Source: Deinococcus sp. QL22 (GTDB lineage: Bacteria > Deinococcota > Deinococci > Deinococcales > Deinococcaceae). From it: a stretch of 64,000 nucleotides of DNA. Position 1 is the first letter of the stretch; each line of letters begins with the position of its first letter. Below are positions 8,408 to 17,518 of the stretch, piece after piece. The notes under the pieces are model-generated. The model was given only the letters and a program-made list of their open reading frames with translations, had not been told where the DNA came from and did not search any database. The stretch is taken from assembly GCF_023370075.1 (NCBI RefSeq), contig NZ_CP097150.1, forward strand, positions 186,001 through 250,000, given 5' to 3'. A program made the position numbers and the translations under genes.

Positions 8408-11242
8408 CTACACGTCGCTGCTTGGCAGTGTGAAGTGAAAGGTTGTCCCCTCGCCTTCAACGGAAGTCACCCAAGTCCGCCCCCCATGCTCTTCGACAAT
8501 TTTGCGGACAATGGCTAGACCCAGACCCGATCCCGCGTACTCTATGGTGCCGTGCACCTGTTGAAACAAGCCAAAGACCGTTTCAAAGTGCTCAGGGGCA
8601 ATCCCAATGCCGTTGTCCCTCACTTGAAAATGCACCCAGACCCCATCCGACCTAGCAGAGATGTCCACTTCAGGCGTTCGGCCCGGCGGTTGAAATTTGA
8701 TGGCATTGCCCACCAGATTCTGCAATACCTGCTGCAACTGGGTGCCGTCTCCCTGCACCGCTGGTAAGGGCCCCACAATCAGCCGCGCACTTTTCTCCTG
8801 GAAGGTGGCGCTCAGGTTGTCGGCGACTCGCTGCATGAGTTGTTCCGGATCCAAGGTCGTGATGGTGCGGTGCCGTCCAACGCGGGAGTAGGCCAACAGA
8901 TCGTCAATCAATGCGTCCATGCGTGCGGCGGCCTCCACAGTGAAGGCGATGTACTTGTTGCCCTTCTCGTCCAGCTGCCCTGCGTACCGCCGCTCCAGCA
9001 ACTGCAGAAAACTCGTGATGGTACGAAGGGGCGCTTTCAGGTCGTGTGAGGCGACCGCTGCGAAATGTTCGAGATCCGCATTGCTGCGCTGAAGTTCGGC
9101 GTTCACCCGGCGGATCTCTTGCTCCGCCAACCGCCGCTCAGTCACGTCCTGCATGGCGACCACAGCGCCCACTTTTTCGCCGGTTGCACTGTACATGGGG
9201 TTGCCGTTCGCGTTGACCCAACGTCTCGCTCCCTGTGCCGGTGCAATCACCATCGCTTGGTCACGAACCTGCTGGCCCTGAAATGCCCGAACCAGAGGGA
9301 TTTCCTCGGTGGGTAGAGGCGTAACCCCATCGTCCCGGTAAAGACTGTAATGCGCGGCCCAGTCGACTGCAGGCAGCGCCGCTTCCGGTGGCAGGCCGTG
9401 GAATTGACGCGTTACATCGTTAAAGACCGACAGTTGACCCTGTGCGTCACAGGCCACGATTCCTTCGGTAAGACTCTCCAGCAACGTGCGCAGGAAACCG
9501 CGCTCCTGTTCCAGTTCAGTGGTGCGCTGCCCGATTCTGACTTCGAGGTCTGCATTCAGCCGAAGCAGTTCAGCTTCAGCCTGCTTAAGGGCGGTGATGT
9601 CAGACATGGTGACCACCAGGTAGGCCACCGCTCCATCCTCTTGGTGGACGGCTGAGACGCTGGAGTTCGACCAGACCACCGACCCATCTGGTCGGAGGTA
9701 GCGCTTCTCCACGGTCACCGCCTCCACCTCACCCTTGAGCAGGCGCTGAATGGCGCGTGCCGTGAGTTGTCGGTCATCGGGATGCGTGACGCCTTCGATA
9801 TGCCCCCCGATCAGAGCCTCACGGCTATATCCCAGGAATGCCGTCCCAGCGGGGTTGATGTCCAGGCATATCCCCTCAGGCGTCAGTCGACTCACGCCCA
9901 CAACCGCATGCTCAACCAGCGCCTGATAGCGGGCTTCGCGGTCACGAAGCTGCTGCTCGGCGTCGCGGCGCTCTGTGATGTCCTCGTGCACTCCGATCCA
10001 TTCGTTGACTGAACCGCCCCCGGTTTGCACGGGGGTCGCGCGCGCCTGCATGAACCGGTAGGCGCCGTCCGAGCGGCGCACCCGGCATTCCACCTGGTAA
10101 GGGCGCTGCAGTTCAGCCGCCTGACGCCAGGCTTGGCGGGTGTGCTCCTGGTCGTCAGGATGAACAGCTTCGAGCCAACCCCACCCCAGCGCTTCTTGCT
10201 CCGTCTGCCCAGTGAACCGTTGCCAATCAGCTTGCGGCGTCACAAATTCGCCGGTGGGGGCGCACGTCCAGACCATCTGCGAAGTCGCTTCCACCAATGA
10301 CCGGAAACGCAGCTCGCTCAGCCGAGCGCTCCGGTAGAGTTGGGCATTCTGAAACGCCACGGCTGCCTGAGCTGCGAGGCTGACGGCCAACTGTTCAGAC
10401 TGCTCGCCAAACACGCCCGCGTGCTCGTGCCCGAAGAAAAAACCACCTATGACCTGGCCATTGGACGCCACGACGGGCACGGCCAGGTAACTGCGTACAG
10501 GCAGATGTCCGGCGGGCATACCGTGATAAGGCGCATTGTGCGCGTACCGGGCATCTTGGGTGATGTCATCTGAGCGCACGACGCGTTCATTGCGGAATGT
10601 GGGTCCGAACACCTGCGTCATGCGCGGGAGCGGGTATTGGGCGAACGCTTCTCTCGGGGCGCCCGACAGCGTGTACAGCGTCATCGGCTCACCCTGATGG
10701 GTGTTGATGGTGTAAAAGAACGCCCCAAACTGCGCCCCAGTCAGTTCCACTCCCGCGTCGGTGACCGCTTGAACCACCTTCTCCAAATCGAGTTCCGCCG
10801 AGATGGTGTGCTGGATGCGGTTGAGCGTCTCCAGCGCATGCGACTCCCGCTGCAGATCCAGCTGGCCGCGGCGGGGAGCTGAAATAAGGGTGACCAACCA
10901 GACGCCCGCTGTTCCCGGCAGACATGTCACTTGCGCTTGAAAAGTAAGGGGGACAGATTCACCCTCAGCGGGAAGAGTGAGTTGCAGGTGCAACGGGATC
11001 CCGGTGTGTAAACTGGTGTCCCACCCAGAGAGGGCTGAGTCCAGTCGATCAGGGCTCAGGAACCGCGCTACAGGCTGATTGAGCAGGCCAGGTACAGACT
11101 CGGGAAAAGAGGCGCTGAAGGCCGTGTTGACCGCCTGGACGTGCCCTTGCGGGTCAAGGAGCCAGGCTAGGCAGGGCAACATGTTCAGCAGGGAGAGGTA
11201 CTCAGGCTCAAGCCATGATGGGCCTGAAGTGAGGGTGGTCAT
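8408..11242 (-). CDS. Multi-PAS/GAF sensor histidine kinase
   Basis: 944 aa with no evident membrane segment, so probably a soluble sensor. Order of domains: N-terminal PAS (about 15-125), GAF (about 140-305, with SYLAVPVVASNGQVIGGFFFGH), a PAS with PAC (about 310-430, WIGVHEDITERRDAEQQ), a second PAS (about 435-560), a coiled linker, a third PAS (about 590-700), HisKA with the phosphorylated His in VASHDLKAPLRT, and an HATPase with N-box (LQNLVGNAIKFQ), G1 (RDNGIGIAPEHF) and G2 (GSGLGLAIVRKIVEEHGG). The layout resembles bacteriophytochrome-type kinases, but I see no chromophore-binding evidence. No response regulator is adjacent, so the partner is unknown. Confidence 0.92.
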   Translation of the reverse strand: MTTLTSGPSWLEPEYLSLLNMLPCLAWLLDPQGHVQAVNTAFSASFPESVPGLLNQPVARFLSPDRLDSALSGWDTSLHTGIPLHLQLTLPAEGESVPLTFQAQVTCLPGTAGVWLVTLISAPRRGQLDLQRESHALETLNRIQHTISAELDLEKVVQAVTDAGVELTGAQFGAFFYTINTHQGEPMTLYTLSGAPREAFAQYPLPRMTQVFGPTFRNERVVRSDDITQDARYAHNAPYHGMPAGHLPVRSYLAVPVVASNGQVIGGFFFGHEHAGVFGEQSEQLAVSLAAQAAVAFQNAQLYRSARLSELRFRSLVEATSQMVWTCAPTGEFVTPQADWQRFTGQTEQEALGWGWLEAVHPDDQEHTRQAWRQAAELQRPYQVECRVRRSDGAYRFMQARATPVQTGGGSVNEWIGVHEDITERRDAEQQLRDREARYQALVEHAVVGVSRLTPEGICLDINPAGTAFLGYSREALIGGHIEGVTHPDDRQLTARAIQRLLKGEVEAVTVEKRYLRPDGSVVWSNSSVSAVHQEDGAVAYLVVTMSDITALKQAEAELLRLNADLEVRIGQRTTELEQERGFLRTLLESLTEGIVACDAQGQLSVFNDVTRQFHGLPPEAALPAVDWAAHYSLYRDDGVTPLPTEEIPLVRAFQGQQVRDQAMVIAPAQGARRWVNANGNPMYSATGEKVGAVVAMQDVTERRLAEQEIRRVNAELQRSNADLEHFAAVASHDLKAPLRTITSFLQLLERRYAGQLDEKGNKYIAFTVEAAARMDALIDDLLAYSRVGRHRTITTLDPEQLMQRVADNLSATFQEKSARLIVGPLPAVQGDGTQLQQVLQNLVGNAIKFQPPGRTPEVDISARSDGVWVHFQVRDNGIGIAPEHFETVFGLFQQVHGTIEYAGSGLGLAIVRKIVEEHGGRTWVTSVEGEGTTFHFTLPSSDV

Positions 11243-11370
11243 GAACCCAGTATCTCAGACTCCCTCAGGGGACGGTAGGGGCAGGTTTCGCTCCGTCATC
11301 CCTGATCCAACGAGCTGGCTACATTCTGCGGCCTGCTTTGTTTGTTAAAGTGCTTCTCGGCGCAAGCCAT

Positions 11371-11440
11371 CCTTCGGGGCGGGGTGAAACTCCCCACCGG
11401 CGGTAATCATGACCAGGCCGCCCGGTATGGCAGCCCGCTG
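11371..11440 (+). promoter_or_regulatory. 5' half of an FMN (RFN) riboswitch, truncated
   Basis: CTTCGGGGCGGGGTGAAAC followed by TCCCCACCGGCGGTAATC and, further on, CAGCCCGC reproduces the conserved 5' half of the RFN element (compare E. coli ribB). The second half, including the second CCGG-type stem and the closing strand with GAGTCCGGATG, is absent. Instead the sequence continues into a gene fragment homologous to 50457-50876. It cannot fold the FMN pocket and is a relic. Confidence 0.75.
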
Positions 11441-11731
11441 CAGCGGCACGACCGGTTGCCCACCAAAGCGTGGCCATGGGTCTTGCGGGCGGACGTAGCA
11501 GCGGGGCACTTCCCCGCTGTTGCCCCAGGAGCCGCTCCCACCCTGACCAACAAACCCAGCGTTCTGATCGACCGCGCCACCCGCGGCTCCGACGGCTGGA
11601 ACGACGCCTCCCTCCAGTACCGGGAACCCTTCGAGGACGGACTGACCCTCAACTCCTACGAGGAGAACATCGGAACCGACATCCTGCGCCAGCAGGCGGT
11701 TCACTACCATCAGGGCAGTGCCTTACGGTAA
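11430..11731 (+). pseudogene. Fragment of an unknown gene related to 50457-50876, fused to the riboswitch relic
   Basis: From SPLQRHDRLPTKAWPWVLR the frame matches QPLQTYYRLPSKIWQWVLR of the 139-aa protein at 50457-50876, then continues VAAGHFPAV and NKPSVLIDRA. After that point it has 50 further residues (GSDGWNDASLQYREPFEDG...) that the other copy lacks. The N-terminal two thirds are missing. The join with the riboswitch falls in shared CAGCCCGCT-like bases. Confidence 0.6.
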
Positions 11732-11849
11732 GTTCTGCACCCTTAAGGGGCGTTGACCCCCCTGCTTTGCGTTGAATTCACGTTCTGATTCGTCTTGTTG
11801 CCATCAGGAAGGAGGGTCTGGCCTTTGACCTGCCAAGCAGCTTGAGACC

Positions 11850-12044
11850 TCATCGACAGGGCAGTGCTTGAAAATCGGTGATGGCGTTCTCAACGCTGAG
11901 CTCGCACTTAAAACGGGTCAATCCGGTGTCCTCTAGGCTGAAACCTCTGGTTTTGAGTGCGGCATGGAGATTTTCAGTGTGCCAGCGCTGTGAACAGCGC
12001 AGCAAATTCCTTCTGGCGTACCCTTGATACGCCAAATACAGCAT
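11850..12044 (-). pseudogene. IS4-type transposase fragment
   Basis: RRNLLRCSQRWHTENLHAALKTRGFSLEDTGLT resembles the conserved C-terminal block of IS4-family transposases (RW.IE.LF..LKTRGF..E.T.LT). The matching part is about 40 codons; the rest of the enzyme is missing. Confidence 0.6.
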
Positions 12045-12068
12045 CTCCCTGCTTGGCCTTGGCCCGGT

Positions 12069-12890
12069 CTATAGACCCCTGAACCAGTTCACGGTGGTGT
12101 CGATCACCTGGTTGCTCTCGCTCTTGTCGTCCGTCAGGACGTGGTAGATGTGGTCCGCCCCGTCGATCAGGACCAGATTGCGAACCTTGCCTCCCAAGTT
12201 GTACAGGAAGTACGGCGCATTCCCCGACAGCGGATCGGCGGTGCCGTAAACGAGCATCGTGTTGCCCCTGAACTTCCCGATATCGCCTTCCAGATCCTGG
12301 GCCTGAATGCTGCCGTAAAACGCTTTGCCCAGTTTGATCTTGGTAAAACCAAGATCGACGTCCACCACGCCTTCTTTCTCCGCCGTGGCCCTGGATCCGG
12401 ACTCAATGTCCGCCAGGCTGCGGCTGCTGGTACTGGACCACAGCGCCAGCGATTTCACCGGGTTGGCCGCATTGGCCGCAAGCTTGATGGCGACGCCGCC
12501 GCCCATGCTGAAGCCCAGTAGGCCCAGGCGTGCAGCGTCCACTTCGGGGCGGCCCTTCAGATACTCGAAAGCCGCCTGAGCGTCCGACACCTGGTTGGTA
12601 AACGTCATCTGCTCAAAGGGAATCTTGCTGGCCCCGCTGCCCTGGAAGTCGATCCTGAGCGAGGCCACGCCCTGGGCGGCCAGCTGAGCGGCTAAGTTCT
12701 TGTACATGTCGCCCACCTCGTCCTTCTGGCTGGCGAAACCGTGCAGGAGCAGCACCGCAGGGGCCTTGCCGCTCGGCTGGGCTGGGAGGGACATCGTGCC
12801 GGGGATATGGCCCGCAATAGTCACGCTGGACTCAATGGCCAATCCACTCGACGCCAGAACGAAGGGCAGCAACCATCCGAGTTTTTTCAT
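12069..12890 (-). CDS. Secreted alpha/beta hydrolase (esterase/peptidase-like)
   Basis: 273 aa from the ATG at 12890 (MKKLGWLLPFVLASSGLA, a signal peptide); an upstream in-frame start at 12929 would place 13 residues before the signal. Alpha/beta hydrolase landmarks: oxyanion-hole segment LLLHGFASQKDE, nucleophile elbow LGFSMGGG (Ser), acid GTADPLSG (Asp), and terminal DGADHIYH (His). Length and motifs fit the dienelactone hydrolase/serine aminopeptidase type of secreted hydrolases; the substrate is unknown. It stands alone, with no operon partner. Confidence 0.88.
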   Translation of the reverse strand: MKKLGWLLPFVLASSGLAIESSVTIAGHIPGTMSLPAQPSGKAPAVLLLHGFASQKDEVGDMYKNLAAQLAAQGVASLRIDFQGSGASKIPFEQMTFTNQVSDAQAAFEYLKGRPEVDAARLGLLGFSMGGGVAIKLAANAANPVKSLALWSSTSSRSLADIESGSRATAEKEGVVDVDLGFTKIKLGKAFYGSIQAQDLEGDIGKFRGNTMLVYGTADPLSGNAPYFLYNLGGKVRNLVLIDGADHIYHVLTDDKSESNQVIDTTVNWFRGL

Positions 12891-13123
12891 GGCCCCAGTG
12901 TAAACGGGGTGAACTGAGACTTCGTCCAAAAATCTGCGCCAAGCATTCAGCTGACTCTATGAGCTATGGATCGCAGTGGAGGGTTGCATCCATGAGGTGG
13001 TGTGGAAGGGCGATATACCGGGCACGTCGCCCTGCTGCGACCAACTTCTCCTCGCCGCGAGGCGGCGCTCTTCGGCGAGGGAGAGGGACTCTCGAGGGAG
13101 GTGGAGGAAACCTCTCGCTGAGG

Positions 13124-13534
13124 TCAGCCCAGCGTGTCGAATTTGAATTCACCGTGCTCGTCACGCACGAAAAAGGCACCCCACTCTGTGTTGACGGTGT
13201 CAGCATAGTAGTGCAACTCGATCTCCTCCCGCGTGATGTCGACGAACGCCAGAAATTCTTCATAACTCGGACCGGTCAGCATTGCCCTGGCCGCGGCATC
13301 AAGTTCCACGATCCTGGACAGCACATCCTCTGCCGTTTGCAAGATGTCTGGCGCGACTGCGCCGCCGGGAGCGTCCAGATAAATGTCGAAATCGACGTGC
13401 TCCGTCTTGATTGAGGCAAGCGCTTCTTGATACGCGACCGAACTGGGATGGGCCTGCGCGCTGCGCTTCACGCTCAGGCCCGCCTCACGATACATACGGA
13501 GGTAGTCAGCCGAGGTCTGCGGATAGCTTGACAA
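13124..13534 (-). CDS. Conserved hypothetical protein (possibly DUF2004-like)
   Basis: 136 aa from a TTG start (MSSYPQTSADYLRMYREAG); an ATG 13 codons in is an alternative. Acidic, soluble, with a C-terminal motif IELHYYADTVNTEWGAFF that recalls small bacterial proteins grouped as DUF2004, sometimes found with immunity or toxin modules. That assignment is from memory of the motif and is weak. No operon partner. Confidence 0.6.
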   Translation of the reverse strand: MSSYPQTSADYLRMYREAGLSVKRSAQAHPSSVAYQEALASIKTEHVDFDIYLDAPGGAVAPDILQTAEDVLSRIVELDAAARAMLTGPSYEEFLAFVDITREEIELHYYADTVNTEWGAFFVRDEHGEFKFDTLG

Positions 13535-13712
13535 CTGATAGGTGGTCGTGATCCCGTCCTCCGTTTTGGTTCAGTTGCAAAGAATCTGGTTTCAGGTGCA
13601 AATAGCGTGATCCGTAACATTAACGGCTATACGCGGAGCACGCTCCAGCGGAGTCAATGCACAGATACACTGTCCAATTTTTGGGGCACTTCAGCTTCCA
13701 CGATGCCAGCAT

Positions 13713-14015
13713 TTATTGGAGCTGTTGAAAAAGGGTACCTCTTGACCACTCCCGGATGCCTTCGGGCAGAGAGGGAAAGAGGGTGGGCTGTCCACGACGT
13801 GCACGCCGCAGGTACTGCTCCAGCGAGGCGTGATGGCGTTGGCTGCGCAATACCAGCAGATTGTCAGGACTGTTGTTGAGTGAATTGCCGTCAATGTGAT
13901 GCACTACTTCTGCAGAATCAAGCGGACGCCCCAGCAATTCAGCCGCTACGGCACGGTGGAATAGGGTTGAGCGGCGCTGCTCCGAATTCCATATGGTGGC
14001 GTACTTCTTGCGCAT
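13713..14015 (-). CDS. Small HNH endonuclease-like protein
   Basis: 100 aa with a good ribosome binding site (AAGGAG, 7 nt upstream of ATG). The zinc-finger HNH core is visible as EVVHHIDGNSLNNSPDNL followed by RSQRHHASLE, with the HH, N and H residues in the spacing of homing-type and phage HNH nucleases. It lacks any extra DNA-binding domain. It could be a free-standing homing endonuclease or part of a lost prophage or plasmid module. Confidence 0.75.
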   Translation of the reverse strand: MRKKYATIWNSEQRRSTLFHRAVAAELLGRPLDSAEVVHHIDGNSLNNSPDNLLVLRSQRHHASLEQYLRRARRGQPTLFPSLPEGIREWSRGTLFQQLQ

Positions 14016-14215
14016 CGGGGGCTCCTTCGCATGAATAGAGGATGCTCTGAGAGTTCGTCTACAAGACCGCCCTTACGGTCCCCTCTCCCCTCTTGGGAGC
14101 GTCAACTTCGCCTAATCTAAGGAAATGACCTTTCTGACTTGGGTGACAACTACTCCAAGCTGCCCATCAAGAATAGCAGCTGTTTGGAATTTTGCACAGC
14201 TGAAATTTTATAATT

Positions 14216-14506
14216 TCATCTTTTTAGCCAGTCGCTCAAGAGTTCGTTGATCAGCTCGCTCACTTCTTTCCGCTCGTCCAGCAGGCGCTTGCGGGTGTCG
14301 AGGTAGGTCTGTCCATGGAGCAGCACGGTGACTTGTTGGTAGTCTGGATTGGACCGTTTACCTGGGGGTCGTCCCACACGGCGGGGTGGTTCACTGACAG
14401 CTGGAGGAGTGCCAGAGGGAGTGGCCCGTTCCGTCGGAAGCTCTTCTCCCTCCTGTGCGCGGCGCTCCCGCATGGTTTTGAGGCCAGAGAACTTGCTCCC
14501 CGTCAC
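14216..14506 (-). CDS. Small partition partner (ParB-like, RHH-type)
   Basis: 96 aa from a GTG that overlaps the parA stop as GTGA. The N-terminal half is polar and Pro-rich (RRVGRPPGKRSNP). The C-terminal 45 residues, VTVLLHGQTYLDTRKRLLDERKEVSELINELLSDWL, fit a ribbon-helix-helix centromere-binding domain: one strand then two helices. The position directly after a ParA ATPase matches type Ib partition cassettes, in which this protein binds the centromere and stimulates ParA. Identification rests on context and predicted fold. Confidence 0.7.
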   Translation of the reverse strand: MTGSKFSGLKTMRERRAQEGEELPTERATPSGTPPAVSEPPRRVGRPPGKRSNPDYQQVTVLLHGQTYLDTRKRLLDERKEVSELINELLSDWLKR

Positions 14507-15114
14507 GCACGAACTCCGATGGCCGCGACAATTTCTTGGGCAGCCCGCTCATAATCCAGCCAAGCCACTTTGGCCGCGCGTGAGCCTTTGAGGGCGTAGA
14601 CCGGAACGCCCCCCGCACTGGCATGCCGGAAGGCCGAGGTCTGGCGAATAGAGGCGCGCATGACCGGGAGCTCTTCAGATTCCAACAGGCTGCGGGCCTC
14701 TTCGCCTTCTTTGGAAGGCGAAGGCGGCACGAGGGTCAACAGGATTCGGTATTGACCTCCCAGAGTTTGCAGGGCTTCAGTGGTTTGCAGCAGGGCATCC
14801 AAGCTCATGGCCTCGGGATTGGTCGGCAACACCAACAGGTCGCAGCCCCCCACCAGGTCTTTGAGCTCGTCCGTGTTGGGACGTGCGCCGGTGTCAATCA
14901 CGATGTGTTCGAACTGCCGGGAATATTTCATCGCTTGTGCTTCGGGGATGACGGTGAAGGGCAATCCGTCATGAGAGGCCCAGAGCGACGCGCTTCGGTT
15001 GGCGTCGCCATCGACCAACATGGTGGGAGCCAAACCTTGAAGGTAAGCAGCCAAGTGCACTGCGGTAGTGGTTTTGCCGACCCCGCCCTTAAATCCAGCC
15101 ACGGTAATAATCAT
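14503..15114 (-). CDS. parA: ParA-type plasmid partition ATPase
   Basis: 203 aa, the short ParA class without an N-terminal DNA-binding domain. Deviant Walker A KGGVGKTTT at residues 9-17, followed by LVDGDANRSASLW (Walker A') and HIVIDTGARP (Walker B). Such ATPases form dynamic gradients on the nucleoid to segregate plasmids. Together with the small downstream partner it forms a type Ib par operon. This is the main evidence that the window belongs to a plasmid-like replicon, although such cassettes also occur on integrated elements. Confidence 0.92.
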   Translation of the reverse strand: MIITVAGFKGGVGKTTTAVHLAAYLQGLAPTMLVDGDANRSASLWASHDGLPFTVIPEAQAMKYSRQFEHIVIDTGARPNTDELKDLVGGCDLLVLPTNPEAMSLDALLQTTEALQTLGGQYRILLTLVPPSPSKEGEEARSLLESEELPVMRASIRQTSAFRHASAGGVPVYALKGSRAAKVAWLDYERAAQEIVAAIGVRA

Positions 15115-15250
15115 TCTTTCGATTCTAAGCCCAGCCGCACAGACAGCTGTGCCTAACTTTAAAAGTACGAACTGACAGAATTTTGTAATTATGAAATTCC
15201 ATCAGTTCATACCGACATTCTTTGGCACTAATCCACTGTCCAATCAAATG
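15115..15250. promoter_or_regulatory. Upstream region of the par operon, candidate centromere/operator
   Basis: AT-rich region with TAATTATGAAATTCC (15187-15201) and CAGCTG (15142-15147). Similar elements recur downstream of the partner gene, where CAGCTG and TTTTATAATTTCATC occur at 14178-14222. AATTTCAT/ATGAAATT flanks the operon on both sides. Suggestive only. Confidence 0.35.
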
Positions 15251-15351
15251 TGGAGAGACTGGAACAGGTACAAGATCAAGCCAGAATTGGATGGGGTCAC
15301 CGAGGTCACCCAAGGATCCGATGGTCCTCACTTGGTCGAAGTGCGCCGCGC

Positions 15352-15900
15352 TTAGGCCTGAGCCGGCACGTGGTGACGGGTGTACCTTTGTATCAGGGCC
15401 ACCACGTCATGGGTCCTGCTCAGGTCCCTATAACTCACCGTCAACATCAGGTCATAGGGTCCTTTGCACGTCGCGAGGATGGTCCCGTTCTCATCAGGGC
15501 CTTCTGTGATGTCGGTGATCTCGGCCCAGGGCACGACGCCCAGCCCTTTGATGTCCAGCCCAGCTGGTCCGATGAGCACGGGGACGTCAAGGCTGGAAAA
15601 TGCTCGCGGAATGCCCTGTCTACGGCGTCGAGTTCGTCTGATCCAGGACCACAGGACCCCCACCAGGACCGAGGTCCCAAGCCCCAGCACGAACGTCAAC
15701 AGGAGGCCACCAAGAAAGAGAGCTGTGCCCACTGAGTCCAGTGGTGCGTCGGGGTCCCCTATCACGAGCAACAAGCTGACCATCGCCGTCACCATGCCAG
15801 TCCCGAGGGCAACAGTCAGAAGACGCGTGTCGTCTCGACTGCCCTGAACCACGGTCATATGCACGGCCAAGGAGGCGTCAGGAGAAGGCGGGGCGCTCAT
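15352..15900 (-). CDS. Small membrane protein with two TM segments and a cytoplasmic domain
   Basis: 182 aa from ATG at 15900 (a GTG three codons upstream is possible). Two hydrophobic segments (VALGTGMVTAMVSLLLVIG and ALFLGGLLLTFVLGLGTSVLVG) are followed by basic RRTRRRRQG and a C-terminal domain with WAEITDI, similar in pattern to PH-like bacterial membrane-associated domains. No catalytic motif. Function unknown. Confidence 0.65.
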   Translation of the reverse strand: MSAPPSPDASLAVHMTVVQGSRDDTRLLTVALGTGMVTAMVSLLLVIGDPDAPLDSVGTALFLGGLLLTFVLGLGTSVLVGVLWSWIRRTRRRRQGIPRAFSSLDVPVLIGPAGLDIKGLGVVPWAEITDITEGPDENGTILATCKGPYDLMLTVSYRDLSRTHDVVALIQRYTRHHVPAQA

Positions 15901-16078
15901 GCCTGACACTGTATGTCCCGGCGTTGCTCAGCGTGACTTAAAATGGGATGCCCTTGATCGAGCCGAAGGGAGAGCTGGGCTGGAGTGACAAAGCGCACTG
16001 GACACAGAACTAGGGTCTGTAGGCCAAGGGGCAGGGATACGCCTCCGTCTTTGGGTTGCGTTTGGATCATCAGCTGTG

Positions 16079-16594
16079 TCAGCTGTCAAACCAGAACACC
16101 ATTCGCAAATCGTGGGGATCGTCCACGAACGCTTGAAGCTGCGTCAAACCTTCGGTCACAAACCTCGTGTCTGCAACTGCATCACGGTAGGTCACCATCT
16201 CCGGCCGAGCCTCTCGTGCGTCTTGATCAGCAATGGGCTCCAAGCGCACGAGAGGCGGATCCCAATCAAACGTCAACAGCTCGTGCAGGGAAAGCCACGA
16301 TGGACTGTGCACCTCTGGATAGTGCTGTGCTGCCCGCCAAGCATCGCGAACTTCATCACTCACGTCGTCTGGGATCCCACGGCACGGGGAGATCGGGCGC
16401 ACATTCATTCGGTTCCGCACACCACCCAGGATCGCAAAGAGATCGTAATCGCGACCGATAAACAGCGGCAAGCGCCAGTAGGCTTCTTCCTGTTCCGGAG
16501 TGGCCGTGTCCCAGTCCAGATCTGGGAGCACCTGAATTCTTTTCCAGCCGTCGTCTTTTCGAACCTCAAAATGCTCGTGTAGATCACAACCCAT
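16079..16594 (-). CDS. Conserved phage-type hypothetical protein, IS passenger gene
   Basis: 171 aa starting MGCDLHEHFEVRKDDGW. The opening MGCD(I/L)H, the central RDYDLFAILGGVRNR and the SPSWLSLHELLTFDW segment match a family of hypothetical proteins often seen in phages and actinobacteria. No biochemical function is known to me. It lies on the same strand as the IS5 transposase, between it and the left inverted repeat, so it travels inside the insertion unit. Intact frame. Confidence 0.7.
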   Translation of the reverse strand: MGCDLHEHFEVRKDDGWKRIQVLPDLDWDTATPEQEEAYWRLPLFIGRDYDLFAILGGVRNRMNVRPISPCRGIPDDVSDEVRDAWRAAQHYPEVHSPSWLSLHELLTFDWDPPLVRLEPIADQDAREARPEMVTYRDAVADTRFVTEGLTQLQAFVDDPHDLRMVFWFDS

Positions 16595-16663
16595 GGCGTT
16601 GACGATGACAGACTTCGGCCGAATTTTTCAGGCTACTGAAGGTGCAGTCAAGCTCTCCACATC

Positions 16664-17466
16664 TCAGAGCCACAAGAGGATCGCCGCCACTTGGAGCCAT
16701 GCTTGATAACTCCGGGCCCGTTTGTCATAACGAGTCGCGATCCTGCGAAAGTGTTTGAAGCGGTTGACCAGGCGCTCCACTTTGTTCCGCTCTTTGTAGA
16801 CAGCAGGATCGAAGCACAGATCAGAACCCTGGTCTTTACGCCTGGGAATCGTGACTCGAATGCCACGGCTGTGCAGATACTTCCGAACAGTGGTGTAGCT
16901 GTAGCCTTGATCGCCCACGATGCGATCAGGACGAATCCGCGGGCGGCCCCGTCCGGCGCGTACCACAGCACCTTCTCCAGCAGAGGTTGTAGGTATTTGG
17001 ATTCATGCCGTTCTCCACCACTCAGGACGAACGCCATGGGCTTTCCGTGCCCTTCTGCACGTAGATGGATCTTGGTGCTGAAGCCACCCCGGGATCTTCC
17101 CAGAGCTTCTTCGGCTTGGCCTCCACGTGCGCCTGCAGCACATGGATGTGCTCGAACTACAGTGCCATCGACAAAATGCATTGACCAGTCAAGCTGACCT
17201 TTCCGGTCAGCCTGGCGTTGCAATTCGGCCCAGACCTGCTGCCAAAGGCCTTTGGCAGTCCAGCGACGGAACCGACTGGCGATCGTGGTCCATTTGCCGA
17301 AGCGCTCTGGGACGTCGCGCCACGGCGCACCTGTTCTGAGGACCCAGAGGATGCCACTGACGATGGGTCGATGCTCTAAATAAGGACGTCCCAGACCGAA
17401 GCGGGCTGGGAGGAGGGGTTCCAGACGTTGCCACTGTTCATCCGTGATTTCTTCGCGCCACAGCAC
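16664..17466 (-). CDS. IS5-family transposase in two frames
   Basis: The first frame starts at a GTG (17466) and covers LWREEITDEQWQRLEPLLP, VLRTGAPWRDVPERFG and the first Asp in MHFVDGTVV. At about 16975-16985 the reading must shift by -1 to continue as VRAGRGRPRIRPDRIVGDQGY (second Asp) and RNKVERLVNRFKHFRRIATRYDK (Glu region). Many IS427-group elements express the transposase by programmed -1 frameshifting. I do not see the usual A6G heptamer at this junction, so an inactivating deletion is equally possible. Confidence 0.8.
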
Positions 17467-17518
17467 GAAAAGATACGCTCATTCCCTCAAATTTCAACCC
17501 TTGGCCTACAGACCCTAG

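Larger units (their letters stand above)
16014..17514 (-). mobile_element. IS5-family unit with a passenger gene
   Basis: Perfect inverted ends: GGTCTGTAGGCCAAGGG at 16014-16030 and its reverse complement at 17498-17514. Both are bordered by CTAG (16010-16013 and 17515-17518), matching the 4-bp YTAR targets of IS5-type elements. The 1501-bp unit is longer than a simple IS5/IS427 element because it carries a second gene downstream of the transposase. Confidence 0.75.
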
